In this document: one piece after another, positions 41,191-50,016 of the stretch
Layout: each line of letters opens with the position of its first letter
How positions within the stretch are numbered: position 1 is the first letter of the stretch
NCBI GenBank assembly: GCA_016719575.1
Contig: JADJYV010000013.1
Location: 124,001-188,000 of the forward strand
Direction of reading: 5' to 3'
Origin: Pseudobdellovibrionaceae bacterium
Lineage (GTDB): Bacteria > Bdellovibrionota > Bdellovibrionia > Bdellovibrionales > Bdellovibrionaceae
Length of the DNA: 64,000 nt
Made by a program: the position numbers and the translations under genes
Notes under the pieces: generated by a model
Seen by the model: the letters and a program-made list of their open reading frames with translations, nothing else
Told to the model about the DNA's origin: nothing
Databases searched by the model: none

Positions 41191-41652
41191 ATGAAATTTA
41201 AATTTCCCTTACAGAAAGTGTTAGAGCATCGAAAAATCAAAGAAAATGTTGCTCAAAAGGATTTCCAGGATTCTGTTGCGTTATTGGGTGAAATGAATAC
41301 TAAGCTTATTTGTTTAGAGGAGCTTGTTGACGACGCTAGAGCTCGCTCGTTTGATGTTCAAAACACTGGTGGAAAAGCCGGGCCAAGCCTGCAACAAATG
41401 CAGAACTTTATTCAAAATCAGAAGATATTGATTGAAATGCAGAGGGTAAAGATTCAACAGCAAGAAGTCGTTGTTGAGGAAAAACGAGGAATTTTGCTCA
41501 AGGCGGCCGTTGAGACAAAAGCGATCGTTACTTTTAAGGAAAAAAAGTACGAAGAGTTTAAAAAGAGAACTGATAGCGAAGAGCAAAAAGAGATGGATGA
41601 GCAGAGTGTTCTGCGATTTAAAAGTCCTGAAAAAAGAAATGAATCTTCGTAG
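41191..41652 (+). CDS. fliJ: Flagellar export chaperone/stalk protein FliJ
   Basis: 153 residues, almost entirely coiled coil, with FKFPLQKVLEHRKIKENVAQ at the start as in FliJ. It sits in the FliI hexamer like the F1 gamma subunit. Identified by composition and position between fliI and the MotE-like gene. Confidence 0.88.
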   Translation: MKFKFPLQKVLEHRKIKENVAQKDFQDSVALLGEMNTKLICLEELVDDARARSFDVQNTGGKAGPSLQQMQNFIQNQKILIEMQRVKIQQQEVVVEEKRGILLKAAVETKAIVTFKEKKYEEFKKRTDSEEQKEMDEQSVLRFKSPEKRNESS

Positions 41653-41740
41653 CCAGACGTTTGAGACCCTGATCAATTTTAAAAGATTTTCATGGCGGAT
41701 AGAAATTTAGTCGAGTCTAGCGGAGAAATTTTGCTGTAAG

Positions 41741-42568
41741 ATGTCCCTTGCGGATAAACTGAAAGGGATGAAAAACGGTTATGATCAATTTTTTAAGAAT
41801 GCCAGAAAAGTGGCGTCACAGACTGGTAATGTGACCAAACCAACCCATTTTAGACTTACCGAAGAAGACATTGAAAAACAGCTTAAACACCGGATGGGCA
41901 TGAAAAGCAAACCTAAGAAGAAGAGCAAAAAACCAATTCCATGGACGCTTGTTGCAATTTCCTTTGCTGGAATTTTGGCTGCTATTTGGGGTATTGAAAA
42001 CTACAGCGATATTGAGAATTACATAAAACGTGTCGAAGTTTCATTTTTAGGATCTGCCTTAGCCGAAGAGCCTCCTGAAAAGAGCAAAAAGGAGACTCAG
42101 AAAACTTCAGAAAAAGTCGTGAGCAAAGACGGTGATAAAGAGAACAATGCAGATAGTAAGGTTGAGCCAACTGACGACTCTTTCGATCACTTTACTAAGC
42201 TAAACGAGAGAAAAAAAGAACTCGATGATCGAGAAGAGGAACTGAACCGCTTAGATCAAGAGCTACAGACGCAAAAGGCAGAGTTAGATAAGCGACTCAA
42301 AGAGCTAGAGGATGTGCGGCGGGGAATATCAAGCGTACTTGAGGATAAGGTTAAGGTCGACGATAAGAAAGTCGATACTTTGGTACTGATGTACTCGGAC
42401 ATGAAACCCCCACAGGCGGCTAAAGTCTTTGAGACAATGGACGAGGATTTGGCCGTTGAGATACTTGGGCGTATGAAAAAGAAAAGCGCTGCAGATATAA
42501 TGAATTTATTAAAGCCCGAAAAGGCGCAAGTTTTGTCAGAAAAGTTTGCAGGATATAAGAGAAAGTAG
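41741..42568 (+). CDS. MotE-like flagellar protein (MgtE-N domain)
   Basis: 275 residues: a basic cytoplasmic N-terminus, one membrane helix (PWTLVAISFAGILAAIWGI, about 67-85), a charged linker with a coiled coil (LDDREEELNRLDQELQTQKA, about 167-186) and a C-terminal MgtE-N-like domain (LVLMYSDMKPPQAAKVFETM, ILGRMKKKSAADIMNLL). This architecture matches MotE/FlbB-type proteins, which chaperone or assemble with the stator in the periplasm. No signal peptidase site is evident, so it is probably anchored. 88 bases separate it from fliJ. Confidence 0.82.
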   Translation: MSLADKLKGMKNGYDQFFKNARKVASQTGNVTKPTHFRLTEEDIEKQLKHRMGMKSKPKKKSKKPIPWTLVAISFAGILAAIWGIENYSDIENYIKRVEVSFLGSALAEEPPEKSKKETQKTSEKVVSKDGDKENNADSKVEPTDDSFDHFTKLNERKKELDDREEELNRLDQELQTQKAELDKRLKELEDVRRGISSVLEDKVKVDDKKVDTLVLMYSDMKPPQAAKVFETMDEDLAVEILGRMKKKSAADIMNLLKPEKAQVLSEKFAGYKRK

Positions 42569-42601
42569 AACGGAAAATTTTCCAAGGAAGGAGGAAATAA
42601 G

Positions 42602-44386
42602 TTGTTACAATCTATAGTCGGACCCCCATTGATGGGTGTCGCTGACTTGGGTTTTTCTGAAGGACCAAAGGTAGATGGTCTGAAAGATTCCAAGAAAGCC
42701 GGGTCTGATTCCTTTGGTGGGGTCTTAGAATCCAAAAAAAGGGAATCACTGCCGCGCACGACGAACGAGAAAGTTTCTGCTAGTCCGATTGACGGACCGG
42801 ATAGAAGCGATCGAAGTAAAGTCACGCCGGAAGACTTGGAGCAAAAAGCCGGAAAGGCTCGAGCGACAAACGAAGATGGGGCGAACAAACAAACAGATGG
42901 AAGTAGCCAGAGACAAAAAGCGATACTGAAGTTCATGGACTCTTTCGAGAGTGAATTTGGTGTCCCTCCCACGCGAATCGTGGAGGCAATGGCAAACCTA
43001 GATGTGGTCAACCAGACCGAGTCACCAGAAAAGACCGTTGATCAGGTTATTGATCAATTGGGATTAGATGGCGAAGATGTCGATCAGGCTAAGAACATGT
43101 ATATGGGTTTGCTCGCGCAACTGGCAAAAATTGAAAACACTGCGGCTGTCCCATTACCGCTTCCGGATTCAAATCTGGGAGCCATGGTTGCAGGCACTGC
43201 TATGACTCAAGAGCGGGCATCAGTAGCACTTCAAAAACGGCAAGTTTTGAACCAGTCACTTGATGGTATGAATGAAAAGTTTTGGATGAAGGGCGATAAT
43301 GCGCGTCAGGCGGGAGCGATTCAGGGTGATTTAGCAGACAAAATTGCGCAAATGAATATGCAAGAAAAGTTTGCGCAATTACCGGCCCATTCACTTGTAA
43401 ACATCGATGAGACAAGTTTTGCCAATGGTGAAACTTTCAAGTCGCCTCTCCAACTATCAGATTCATTAGAAGTTGCCACTCCGATGGAAGCTCTTTCAGA
43501 GCAGGCAGACGAGATAGAGCCAATTCGCGAGTTGCAAGATGAAGGTAAAGAGGCTGTTCGTGGACCAGAATCACAAGTGGTACCTGCTTCTGCACAAGAA
43601 GGTCAAACGGATCACTTTGAGTCTCATCAACAACAACAAGAACAACCGAAACCTGAATTCTTCTCTGCGAGAAAGGTGGCGAAGAATGAGCAGCAAGTGT
43701 TGTCGAAAACCGTTGAAAAGGAGAGTCTTAAAAATCTGCTTACGGTCGATAGCAATCTTTCTTCTCAGGGACTGCCTACGTTGAAACCAGAGAATGCCAT
43801 ACCCATGGGAGCAGTCGCGAATACACAGATGACGTCTCCTCCAGGGATGACGTCAGTCGATAATCAAGCAAATATTCGTCAGATAATGAATCAAGCTCAA
43901 TACCTCATTAAAAAAGGTGGCGGCGAGATGAAAGTCCAGATGTCACCGGAGGGTTTGGGACAAATTCATATGAAAGTTTTAGTCGAAAATGGCAAGGTGA
44001 ATGTTCAGATGGCGGCAGAGACCAACGAGGCGAAAAAAACCCTCGAAAGCAGCCTTTCTGACTTAAGAAACAGCTTGGCAGCACATAAACTTTCGATGGA
44101 TCATGTTAAGGTCGACGTTGTTAATACGACGAACACTGACGGCAGCATGCATAATCAGACGAACCAAGACCAAGGGAGTCGTGAGCAGACTCGTCAATTT
44201 TGGAATAAGTTCAGTGAGAACTTTGGCAGCCCCTCTCAGCAGAGAGAAGGATTTGCTGATATTCCGAATATGAGAGGCTATCCACGAAAACGAACAGATC
44301 AGCCCTTAGAACCGATCGGCACTGCGAGTGTCAGAAGGTATGCGGGTGTTGACAATAAGGGCAAGGGACTAAATCTGGTCGCTTAA
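42602..44386 (+). CDS. fliK: Flagellar hook-length control protein FliK
   Basis: 594 residues. Long hydrophilic, Gln/Ser-rich N-terminal part, then the conserved Flg_hook C-terminal domain (about 425-515) with GEMKVQMSPEGLGQIHMKVL, VNVQMAAETNEAKKTLESSL and HKLSMDHVKVDV. FliK measures hook length and switches export specificity. TTG start with AAGGAAGGAGG upstream. The low-complexity QQQQEQPKPEF stretch (about 345) is typical of variable FliK linkers. Confidence 0.93.
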   Translation: MLQSIVGPPLMGVADLGFSEGPKVDGLKDSKKAGSDSFGGVLESKKRESLPRTTNEKVSASPIDGPDRSDRSKVTPEDLEQKAGKARATNEDGANKQTDGSSQRQKAILKFMDSFESEFGVPPTRIVEAMANLDVVNQTESPEKTVDQVIDQLGLDGEDVDQAKNMYMGLLAQLAKIENTAAVPLPLPDSNLGAMVAGTAMTQERASVALQKRQVLNQSLDGMNEKFWMKGDNARQAGAIQGDLADKIAQMNMQEKFAQLPAHSLVNIDETSFANGETFKSPLQLSDSLEVATPMEALSEQADEIEPIRELQDEGKEAVRGPESQVVPASAQEGQTDHFESHQQQQEQPKPEFFSARKVAKNEQQVLSKTVEKESLKNLLTVDSNLSSQGLPTLKPENAIPMGAVANTQMTSPPGMTSVDNQANIRQIMNQAQYLIKKGGGEMKVQMSPEGLGQIHMKVLVENGKVNVQMAAETNEAKKTLESSLSDLRNSLAAHKLSMDHVKVDVVNTTNTDGSMHNQTNQDQGSREQTRQFWNKFSENFGSPSQQREGFADIPNMRGYPRKRTDQPLEPIGTASVRRYAGVDNKGKGLNLVA

Positions 44387-44408
44387 ACATCCAAGGAAGG
44401 GTGAGACT

Positions 44409-45419
44409 ATGGGAACAATGGGAGTCAAATTAGGAACGAAGGCTTTTGGTGATATCCAAGGATCCATGCCGACCAATGAGTTTAACAACACGACCAAAAA
44501 TTTGTCAGTTAATGATCAGCAAAAATTTGGCGATCAAAGTGTTGGTGATGTTCTTAATAAGTTGTCGGATCCAAATTGGGTTGATCCATCTAAAAAGTTA
44601 AGAGCGACTGGTAATGACAAATTGGATAAGGATGCTTTCTTCAAGCTGATGATTGCGCAGATGAAAAATCAAGATCCAACAAACCCATTGAAGAGTCATG
44701 AAATGGCTGCACAGCTTGCGAATTTTTCGAGTCTGGAGCAAATGCAAAATATGAATTCGACTTTGACTGAACTCAAGAACGGTCAGAAGCCGAGCGAAAA
44801 CTACCAGGCTTTGAATCTCATTGGAAAAGCTGTAGCCGGTGACTCTTCCAAAGTGACTCGTTCTGTTGGCGACAACAGTCATGAGTTTCGTTTCGCACTT
44901 CCAATGGACGCTTCTGATGTGCAGATTAAAGTCTTTAATTCAGATGGTGAAGCCGTAAAGACTTTTGATCTGAAAAACCTCAAGAAGGGTGATAACAAAA
45001 TCACCTGGAATGGAGAAGATGAACGCGGTACAAAGATGATTCCAGGTGAGTATAAACTTGGTATCGAAGCAAAAGCAGGCGAAAAGAAGATGGCGGTGAA
45101 AACGGATTTTGACGGCATCATTACAGGAATTAACTATACCAGTGAGGGACCCGTGCTATTGGTCGGGAACCAAACGATAAAAATGAGAGATGTTCGAAAA
45201 ATTACAGACCCGAGTCTTATGAACAACGACCAGAAAGTAAAAGATGTCTCAGTGCAGGACTTGAAAAAAGAGGGTGAAATGGAAAACACTAAAAAAGAGG
45301 GTAATAACGAGTCTGCGAAACCTGCAGTGGCAGCTCCTTCTGTTGCAAAGAGCAACATCATGGATAATGTGGGATTGTCCCGCGAAATGATGACGAAGCT
45401 TGCGAAGGAGATGAAGTAA
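44409..45419 (+). CDS. flgD: Flagellar hook assembly protein FlgD
   Basis: 336 residues, longer than usual FlgD (about 220-260). N-terminal FlgD block DAFFKLMIAQMKNQDPTNPL and MAAQLANFSSLEQMQNMNS (about 77-119), then Ig-like domain (VQIKVFNSDGEAVKTFDLKN, NKITWNGEDERGTKMIPGEY). The extra C-terminal tail (about 275-336) is hydrophilic and of unknown role. FlgD caps the growing hook. Confidence 0.95.
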   Translation: MGTMGVKLGTKAFGDIQGSMPTNEFNNTTKNLSVNDQQKFGDQSVGDVLNKLSDPNWVDPSKKLRATGNDKLDKDAFFKLMIAQMKNQDPTNPLKSHEMAAQLANFSSLEQMQNMNSTLTELKNGQKPSENYQALNLIGKAVAGDSSKVTRSVGDNSHEFRFALPMDASDVQIKVFNSDGEAVKTFDLKNLKKGDNKITWNGEDERGTKMIPGEYKLGIEAKAGEKKMAVKTDFDGIITGINYTSEGPVLLVGNQTIKMRDVRKITDPSLMNNDQKVKDVSVQDLKKEGEMENTKKEGNNESAKPAVAAPSVAKSNIMDNVGLSREMMTKLAKEMK

Positions 45420-45839
45420 GTGGACTTAAAAAAGGTAAATGGCTTTGAAAGCTTAATACCGACAACGCCCACGGGGACTAAGAATCCTGTAGGCAACATT
45501 GGACCGTCGTTTCGTGATACTCTGGAAGGCTTGGGTTCTTTACAAGGCCCCGCAAAACAGATCACTGGGCAGATAGCCAAAAACGATGGGATTAAGTTTT
45601 CAAACCACGCGATAGAAAGAATGAGGACTCGTGGAATTGCATTCAGCCCCGAAGATATTTCGCGACTGGGTGAAGCTGTAGGCAGAGCGGCAGCAAAAGG
45701 TTCTAAAGACTCGCTGATCTTGATGAATGATTCAGCGTTGATCGTGAGTGTGAAGAACAATACTGTTGTGACTGTGATGGACAAAAATGCTTTAAAGGAG
45801 AATGTTTTCACAAATATTGACAGTACAATTGTTATGTAA
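45420..45839 (+). CDS. Flagellar operon protein (TIGR02530 type)
   Basis: 139 residues with the core of the family found between flgD and flgE in many flagellar operons: IKFSNHAIERMRTRGIAFSPED, then DSLILMNDSALIVSVKNNTVVTVMD and FTNIDSTIVM at the C-terminus. Its function is poorly defined, probably in hook assembly. GTG start immediately after the flgD TAA, with no gap, so it depends on coupled translation. Confidence 0.9.
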   Translation: MDLKKVNGFESLIPTTPTGTKNPVGNIGPSFRDTLEGLGSLQGPAKQITGQIAKNDGIKFSNHAIERMRTRGIAFSPEDISRLGEAVGRAAAKGSKDSLILMNDSALIVSVKNNTVVTVMDKNALKENVFTNIDSTIVM

Positions 45840-45928
45840 ATTTTAATAAATAGGGCCGGACCTCGTAGAGGGGGCCCTCCAAAAACGACGAATTCCGAAT
45901 GAAGGCGTCGAATGACATGGAGGTCATA

Positions 45929-47212
45929 ATGGGTATTCTTTCATCACTTTACACAGGCGTGTCGGGTATGGCAGCTCAGGGCGAAGCCTTGGGAGTTATC
46001 TCAGATAACATTGCAAACGCGAACACGATTGGCTTCAAAGCAAGCCGTGCCGAGTTTCAAGATATTATCTCAAAAAACTTAAAAGGCATCCTTGGTGGTA
46101 ACCAAATTGGTCGCGGTGTTAAAATCGGAGCTGTAAATCCTATTTTGACTCAAGGAAACGTAGATTCCACAGACAAAGTGACTGACTTGGCGGTTTCTGG
46201 AGATGGTTATTTCAAAGTTAAGGGATCAGACGGAGATTCTTTTACTCGTGATGGTTCGTTTCATTTCGATCGCGAAGGCTATTTGGTAACAAACGATAAT
46301 CAGCGCGTTCAGGGCTTTCAGGCTGATGAAAAGGGAAACATTCTAAATAAATTGGCAGATATTAAATTTCCAAGAGCATTAATTCCGGCTAAAGGAACCA
46401 CAGAAGTTAAATTAGATCTTAACTTAGATTCACGCATGGAGCCGACTAAAAAGTTCGATGCGAAAGACCCCTACGCGACCTCTCATTATTCAACGGGTGT
46501 AGAAATGTATGATTCTCAAGGGAACAAACATCTATTGAGTATGTTCTTCAATAAGACTGCGGATCGTGAGTGGTCGTACCATGGAATGGTCGATGGCAAA
46601 GAAGTTACGGGCGGTGAAGAGGGACTGATGTCTCAGGTATGTCAGGGGAATTTAAAATTCACGGTGGATGGAAAACTTGAAAGCCAAGAACTTACGGACT
46701 CCTCTTTCAACTTTAAAGGCGGCGCTCTTCAAGGCCAAAAAATCAAGATGAACTTTGGTGATGCAATTGCAGAAGGCGGCAAGGGGCTTGACGGAACAAA
46801 GCAATACGGCAAAGGTTCTGATCTTATCAGTTGGAATCAAGACGGCGCAGCGGCAGGGACCATCACTTCACTTTCATTCAACGACGAAGGAAATCTGACC
46901 GCCGTCTACTCAAATGGTCAAGCTTCGGATTTGGCACAGATCGCTTTAGCGAAATTTGAAAATCCAGAAGCTTTATTCAAGGTTGGTAACAATCGACTTA
47001 AAGAGTCCAGAGATTCAGGTGGACCTTCTTTAGGAGCTCCTGGCACTTCAGGGAGAGGAAAGTTGTTTGCAAAGTCCTTGGAGCGATCGACGGTTGATTT
47101 GGCGACAGAATTCGTAAATATGATTCAAAATCAACGTGGCTTCCAGGCGAATGCCAAGACGATCACAACAACGGATGAGCTTTTAAACGAAGTAATTCAG
47201 TTAAAACGCTAG
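45929..47212 (+). CDS. flgE: Flagellar hook protein FlgE
   Basis: 427 residues. N-terminal GILSSLYTGVSGMAAQGEAL and SDNIANANTIGFKASRAEF, mid domains with LDLNLDSRMEPT and HYSTGVEMYDSQGN, C-terminal ERSTVDLATEFVNMIQNQRGFQANAKTI (here given by its core VDLATEFVNMIQNQRGFQAN). The universal-joint subunit, secreted until FliK switches export. ATG 45929 has GGAGG upstream; the frame is open to 45899. It ends the flagellar operon at a strong hairpin. Confidence 0.97.
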   Translation: MGILSSLYTGVSGMAAQGEALGVISDNIANANTIGFKASRAEFQDIISKNLKGILGGNQIGRGVKIGAVNPILTQGNVDSTDKVTDLAVSGDGYFKVKGSDGDSFTRDGSFHFDREGYLVTNDNQRVQGFQADEKGNILNKLADIKFPRALIPAKGTTEVKLDLNLDSRMEPTKKFDAKDPYATSHYSTGVEMYDSQGNKHLLSMFFNKTADREWSYHGMVDGKEVTGGEEGLMSQVCQGNLKFTVDGKLESQELTDSSFNFKGGALQGQKIKMNFGDAIAEGGKGLDGTKQYGKGSDLISWNQDGAAAGTITSLSFNDEGNLTAVYSNGQASDLAQIALAKFENPEALFKVGNNRLKESRDSGGPSLGAPGTSGRGKLFAKSLERSTVDLATEFVNMIQNQRGFQANAKTITTTDELLNEVIQLKR

Positions 47213-47236
47213 TTTAATTAATATCTAACCATGTCA

Positions 47237-47268
47237 AATCCCCTCGAGCGTGATGACTCGAGGGGATT
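47237..47268 (+). terminator. Terminator of the flagellar operon
   Basis: A 12-bp perfect stem (47237-47248 with 47257-47268), GC-rich at CCCCTCGAG, closes an 8-base loop, followed by GCTTTG. It begins 25 bases after the flgE stop and just before the next gene. Confidence 0.85.
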
Positions 47269-47287
47269 GCTTTGTTAGTATAAAATC

Positions 47288-47701
47288 ATGAAAATCACCT
47301 TATTTGTTATTTCTGCCCTTTTATTTGCCTTTTGTGGGTGCACCTCTTCTTACACCGTAAAGAATCGTGCGCTTGTTTTAGCAGCTGAAAATTTGGACAC
47401 AGAATTGCAAGCGTTAGCAAAGCAAAGTTTTGTAGATATAGAGCAGCAAAAAGACACTGCGAATTTTATGAAAAAGAACAGTCGTGTGGATATCAGCAAT
47501 GTTGATGTCAAAGGCGATGAGGCTACAGCCGAGCTTGTGGTGAAAACTCCTGCAAAAAAGGTTTATGCAGAGTTGGTCGCAATTTCAGGAAAGGACTGGC
47601 AGGCTAAGGTTGACTCCTCCATGGAGATAAAACGCTACTCCCTTAATTTGAAAAAAATTGGCGGCACATGGAAAATCGTTGATCAAAAGGAAATCAAATG
47701 A
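47288..47701 (+). CDS. Small lipoprotein of unknown function
   Basis: 137 residues with a lipoprotein signal (LFVISALLFAFCGC; lipidation Cys at about residue 18). The mature part is a compact alpha/beta domain (VDISNVDVKGDEATAELVVK, LNLKKIGGTWKIVDQKE) with an NTF2-like/DUF4878-type look, common in small envelope lipoproteins. It overlaps the next gene by 4 bases. Confidence 0.72.
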   Translation: MKITLFVISALLFAFCGCTSSYTVKNRALVLAAENLDTELQALAKQSFVDIEQQKDTANFMKKNSRVDISNVDVKGDEATAELVVKTPAKKVYAELVAISGKDWQAKVDSSMEIKRYSLNLKKIGGTWKIVDQKEIK

Positions 47702-48033
47702 CCGTGAACTTTATTTGCATATTAATTATTTTTTCTGGTGTTCACGTTTTTGCCAAAGAGGCGGTGCCAGGTTTCAAAAGAGATCCGGCGTCTGTTGTCG
47801 GGACCTCTGAGGTTGCTATCCAAAATGAATTCAGTTGGATTAAGATTGAAGGTTCCTCTGCAAAAGCCCTTTACGATACCCTCACGGTTCCTGCAAAAAA
47901 CAATCAGGGGGAAGCAGGCCCCAATCTTTATTTTAAGCTGGGGAAGTCTTACAGATGTTACAGCGACAAGCAGACGAGCAATTACGCCTGCGACATAATG
48001 ATTGAAAATCCAAGAACTGGTCAAATTAAATAA
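47698..48033 (+). CDS. Small secreted protein of unknown function
   Basis: 111 residues with a probable signal peptide (VNFICILIIFSGVHVFA). Two Cys (YRCYS and YACDI) near the C-terminus could form a disulfide. No family recognised. Coupled by an ATGA overlap to the preceding lipoprotein, so the two products may work together. Confidence 0.65.
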   Translation: MTVNFICILIIFSGVHVFAKEAVPGFKRDPASVVGTSEVAIQNEFSWIKIEGSSAKALYDTLTVPAKNNQGEAGPNLYFKLGKSYRCYSDKQTSNYACDIMIENPRTGQIK

Positions 48034-48201
48034 GACGGTAGACGAAGTTTAGAAAAATCTCAGAAAAGGCCGCAAGAGATTTGGTGCTGTATCTTTGTTT
48101 GATACGGATCACATTTTTTTATGATGATTTTACCGTGAATGGTTTAGAATGGAGTCATTCTGTTGTCACTATTTATGAGCGACCAATTTTGAGGGGGCGT
48201 T

Positions 48202-49266
48202 GTGCGTATTCCAAAAGTCTCCCATGAAGCTTTTGATCTTGCTCTTTTGGGAAGTAGACCTTCTACTCGTTTTCAAAAAGGTTTTACAATTTTAGAGGTG
48301 TTAGTCGCTATCGCCATCGGCCTGATTGCAATGATGGGTGTAGTGTCTATGTTTGAAACAAGCTTTAAAATGCAACGTCACTTGGCACAGAAGTATGCAG
48401 TGCTTGATCTTGGTTCTGCCATTCGCCATAGTATGTCTCAGGCCAATTTTTGTGCATGTAATTTTCAGTCGCCGATGGATCTTTCATCTTCAGAAATTTC
48501 GGTTTCGACAATGAACACTGTTCCTGTCTCTGCGTGTGCACCAGTAACGGGGATTTTAATTTCATCCGTAGCGCCTAATGACTATGTAGCAGATAAGACT
48601 CTGGGATTAAAGGTCAAGAAAATGCAAATGCAGAATATTCGTTTGCTGAATTCAGTGTCACCTACATCGAATCGCTACTCCTTCGACATTCAGGTGGAAT
48701 TTGACCCCGCAACAATGGCTATGCCTATTAAGCCCTTGCTTGTGAGTAGTATTATTGCGACGACTGCTGTCGGCGCACCGTCATCTGAAACTATTCAATC
48801 GTGTTCTATTGCGGGAGTCTCGGGAGGAGTGAGCTTAACGCCCGAGCAAAATTGCACGTCTTTGGGGGGTACATATAAAGAGCCATCAGGCCCGTGCACC
48901 TTCCCGAGCAGTGTCGCATCACCGAGTGCCACTTGTGCATCCTTGGGGGGTACATACAAAGAGCCATCAGGCCCATGCACCCTTCCGAGCAGTGTCGCAT
49001 CACCGAGTGCCACTTGTGGATCCTTGGGCGGCACATACAAAGAGCCATCAGGTCCTTGCTCGATTCCTCCTGGAGGAATTGGACCACAGGGTCCTGTTGT
49101 TGCCGAGTGCCACTGGAGCGTTGCTGGTACAAATAGAAGTGAGGGCTGTAGTGGTGGCGCTTCTTTTCCTAATGTATGTCCCGCAGGGAGTTCCATTAGT
49201 GAATACAATGTTAGTGGGCCGGGCTCGGCTGCCGAAACTGGAAATTTTAACTGCCGAACAAAGTAA
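48202..49266 (+). CDS. Prepilin-like protein with 27-residue tandem repeats
   Basis: 354 residues. A 27-residue leader precedes KGFTILEVLVAIAIGLIAMM, the type IV prepilin cleavage and methylation site (cut after Gly, before Phe) and hydrophobic alpha-helix. The middle (about 60-215) is a minor-pilin-like globular part with paired Cys. Then come tandem Cys-containing repeats (LGGTYKEPSGPC unit) and a short Gly/Pro-rich GIGPQGP link to a Cys-containing end. It is probably an exported minor pilin or adhesin processed by the prepilin peptidase. GTG start with GAGGGGGC upstream. No other pilus gene is adjacent. Confidence 0.8.
   Translation: MRIPKVSHEAFDLALLGSRPSTRFQKGFTILEVLVAIAIGLIAMMGVVSMFETSFKMQRHLAQKYAVLDLGSAIRHSMSQANFCACNFQSPMDLSSSEISVSTMNTVPVSACAPVTGILISSVAPNDYVADKTLGLKVKKMQMQNIRLLNSVSPTSNRYSFDIQVEFDPATMAMPIKPLLVSSIIATTAVGAPSSETIQSCSIAGVSGGVSLTPEQNCTSLGGTYKEPSGPCTFPSSVASPSATCASLGGTYKEPSGPCTLPSSVASPSATCGSLGGTYKEPSGPCSIPPGGIGPQGPVVAECHWSVAGTNRSEGCSGGASFPNVCPAGSSISEYNVSGPGSAAETGNFNCRTK
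48853..49059 (+). repeat. In-frame 81-bp tandem repeat inside the prepilin-like gene
   Basis: Two full 81-bp units (48853-48933 and 48934-49014) and a partial 45-bp third (49015-49059) encode 27-residue units beginning with Cys and containing LGGTYKEPSGPC. The units differ at only a few bases, so the duplication is recent or maintained by recombination. Each unit has two Cys, which suggests small disulfide-bonded modules. Confidence 0.95.
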
Positions 49267-49302
49267 ATCTGTAGAGAGTGTATAGTTGCATGATCAAATT
49301 AG

Positions 49303-50016
49303 CTACACCCCAAGATAACACCTGCGAACGTCATCGTTGCTGAGCAGCTCGGAGCCTCGTCCTTCCAAGCTTATCTTCCCTGTTTCAAGAACATAGGCTC
49401 GATCGGAGATTTTCAGAGCTTGGTTTGCATTTTGTTCCACTAGCAATATGGTCATTCCGTTTTGATTGAGCTGCTTAATAATCTCAAAAATCTGCGAAAC
49501 AATTTTTGGCGCGAGTCCTAACGAGGGCTCATCGAGCAGTAGCAGTTTCGGTCTGCACATGAGAGCTCGAGAAATTGCTAGCATCTGTTGCTCTCCGCCG
49601 GAAAGAGTCCCGGCAATCTGTTTTTCGCGTTCTTTTAGGCGAGGGAATAATTGGTAGCACTGATCTAGGTCCTTGGTAATTTCTTTGTCGTGGCGCGAAT
49701 AGGCTCCCATTAACATGTTTTCGAGAACGGTGAGGTTTGGAAAAATCCCGCGACCTTCTGGGGATTGGGCAATCCCGTGTAGAACTCTTCTGTGGGTAGC
49801 AATTTTAGTGATGGATTCTCCCGCAAGAAGAATTTCTCCGCTCGCTTCCGTGAGACCAGAAATTGCTCTGAGTGTTGTTGTTTTGCCAGCTCCGTTACTA
49901 CCAATGAGCGAAACGATTTCACCCTGTTTGATATCGAAGTTGATGCCCTTGAGTGCATGGATAGCGCCGTAATAGACATGAAGGTTGCGGACGGATAGCA
50001 ATAGGCGTTCGCTCAT
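49303..50016 (-). CDS. livF: Branched-chain amino-acid-type ABC ATPase LivF
   Basis: 237 residues: Walker A GSNGAGKTT (about 38-46), signature LSGGEQQMLAISRALM, Walker B LLLLDEPSLGLAP, VEQNANQALKI near the end. The SLGLAP motif is LivF-specific. ATG overlaps the livG stop (ATGA). Last gene of the liv operon. Confidence 0.95.
   Translation of the reverse strand: MSERLLLSVRNLHVYYGAIHALKGINFDIKQGEIVSLIGSNGAGKTTTLRAISGLTEASGEILLAGESITKIATHRRVLHGIAQSPEGRGIFPNLTVLENMLMGAYSRHDKEITKDLDQCYQLFPRLKEREKQIAGTLSGGEQQMLAISRALMCRPKLLLLDEPSLGLAPKIVSQIFEIIKQLNQNGMTILLVEQNANQALKISDRAYVLETGKISLEGRGSELLSNDDVRRCYLGV

Noticed and set aside
42256..43011. 251-residue minus-strand frame across the MotE-like gene end and fliK
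   Set aside because: It is antisense to two well-supported flagellar genes, is Ser/Phe-rich with no domain, and has no ribosome-binding site; it is a shadow of the coding strand.
45134..45811. 225-residue minus-strand frame over flgD and the flagellar operon protein
   Set aside because: Antisense to conserved genes, no recognisable family or start signal.
48095..48125. Promoter-like TTGATA/TATGAT before the prepilin-like gene
   Set aside because: Spacing of 15 bases is suboptimal and no other evidence supports it.
48853..49059. Possible CRISPR-like array
   Set aside because: The repeats are contiguous, without spacers, in frame and inside a coding sequence.
48795..49208. Minus-strand frames across the tandem-repeat part of the prepilin-like gene
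   Set aside because: Repetition in the opposite strand only mirrors the 81-bp repeat of the real gene.
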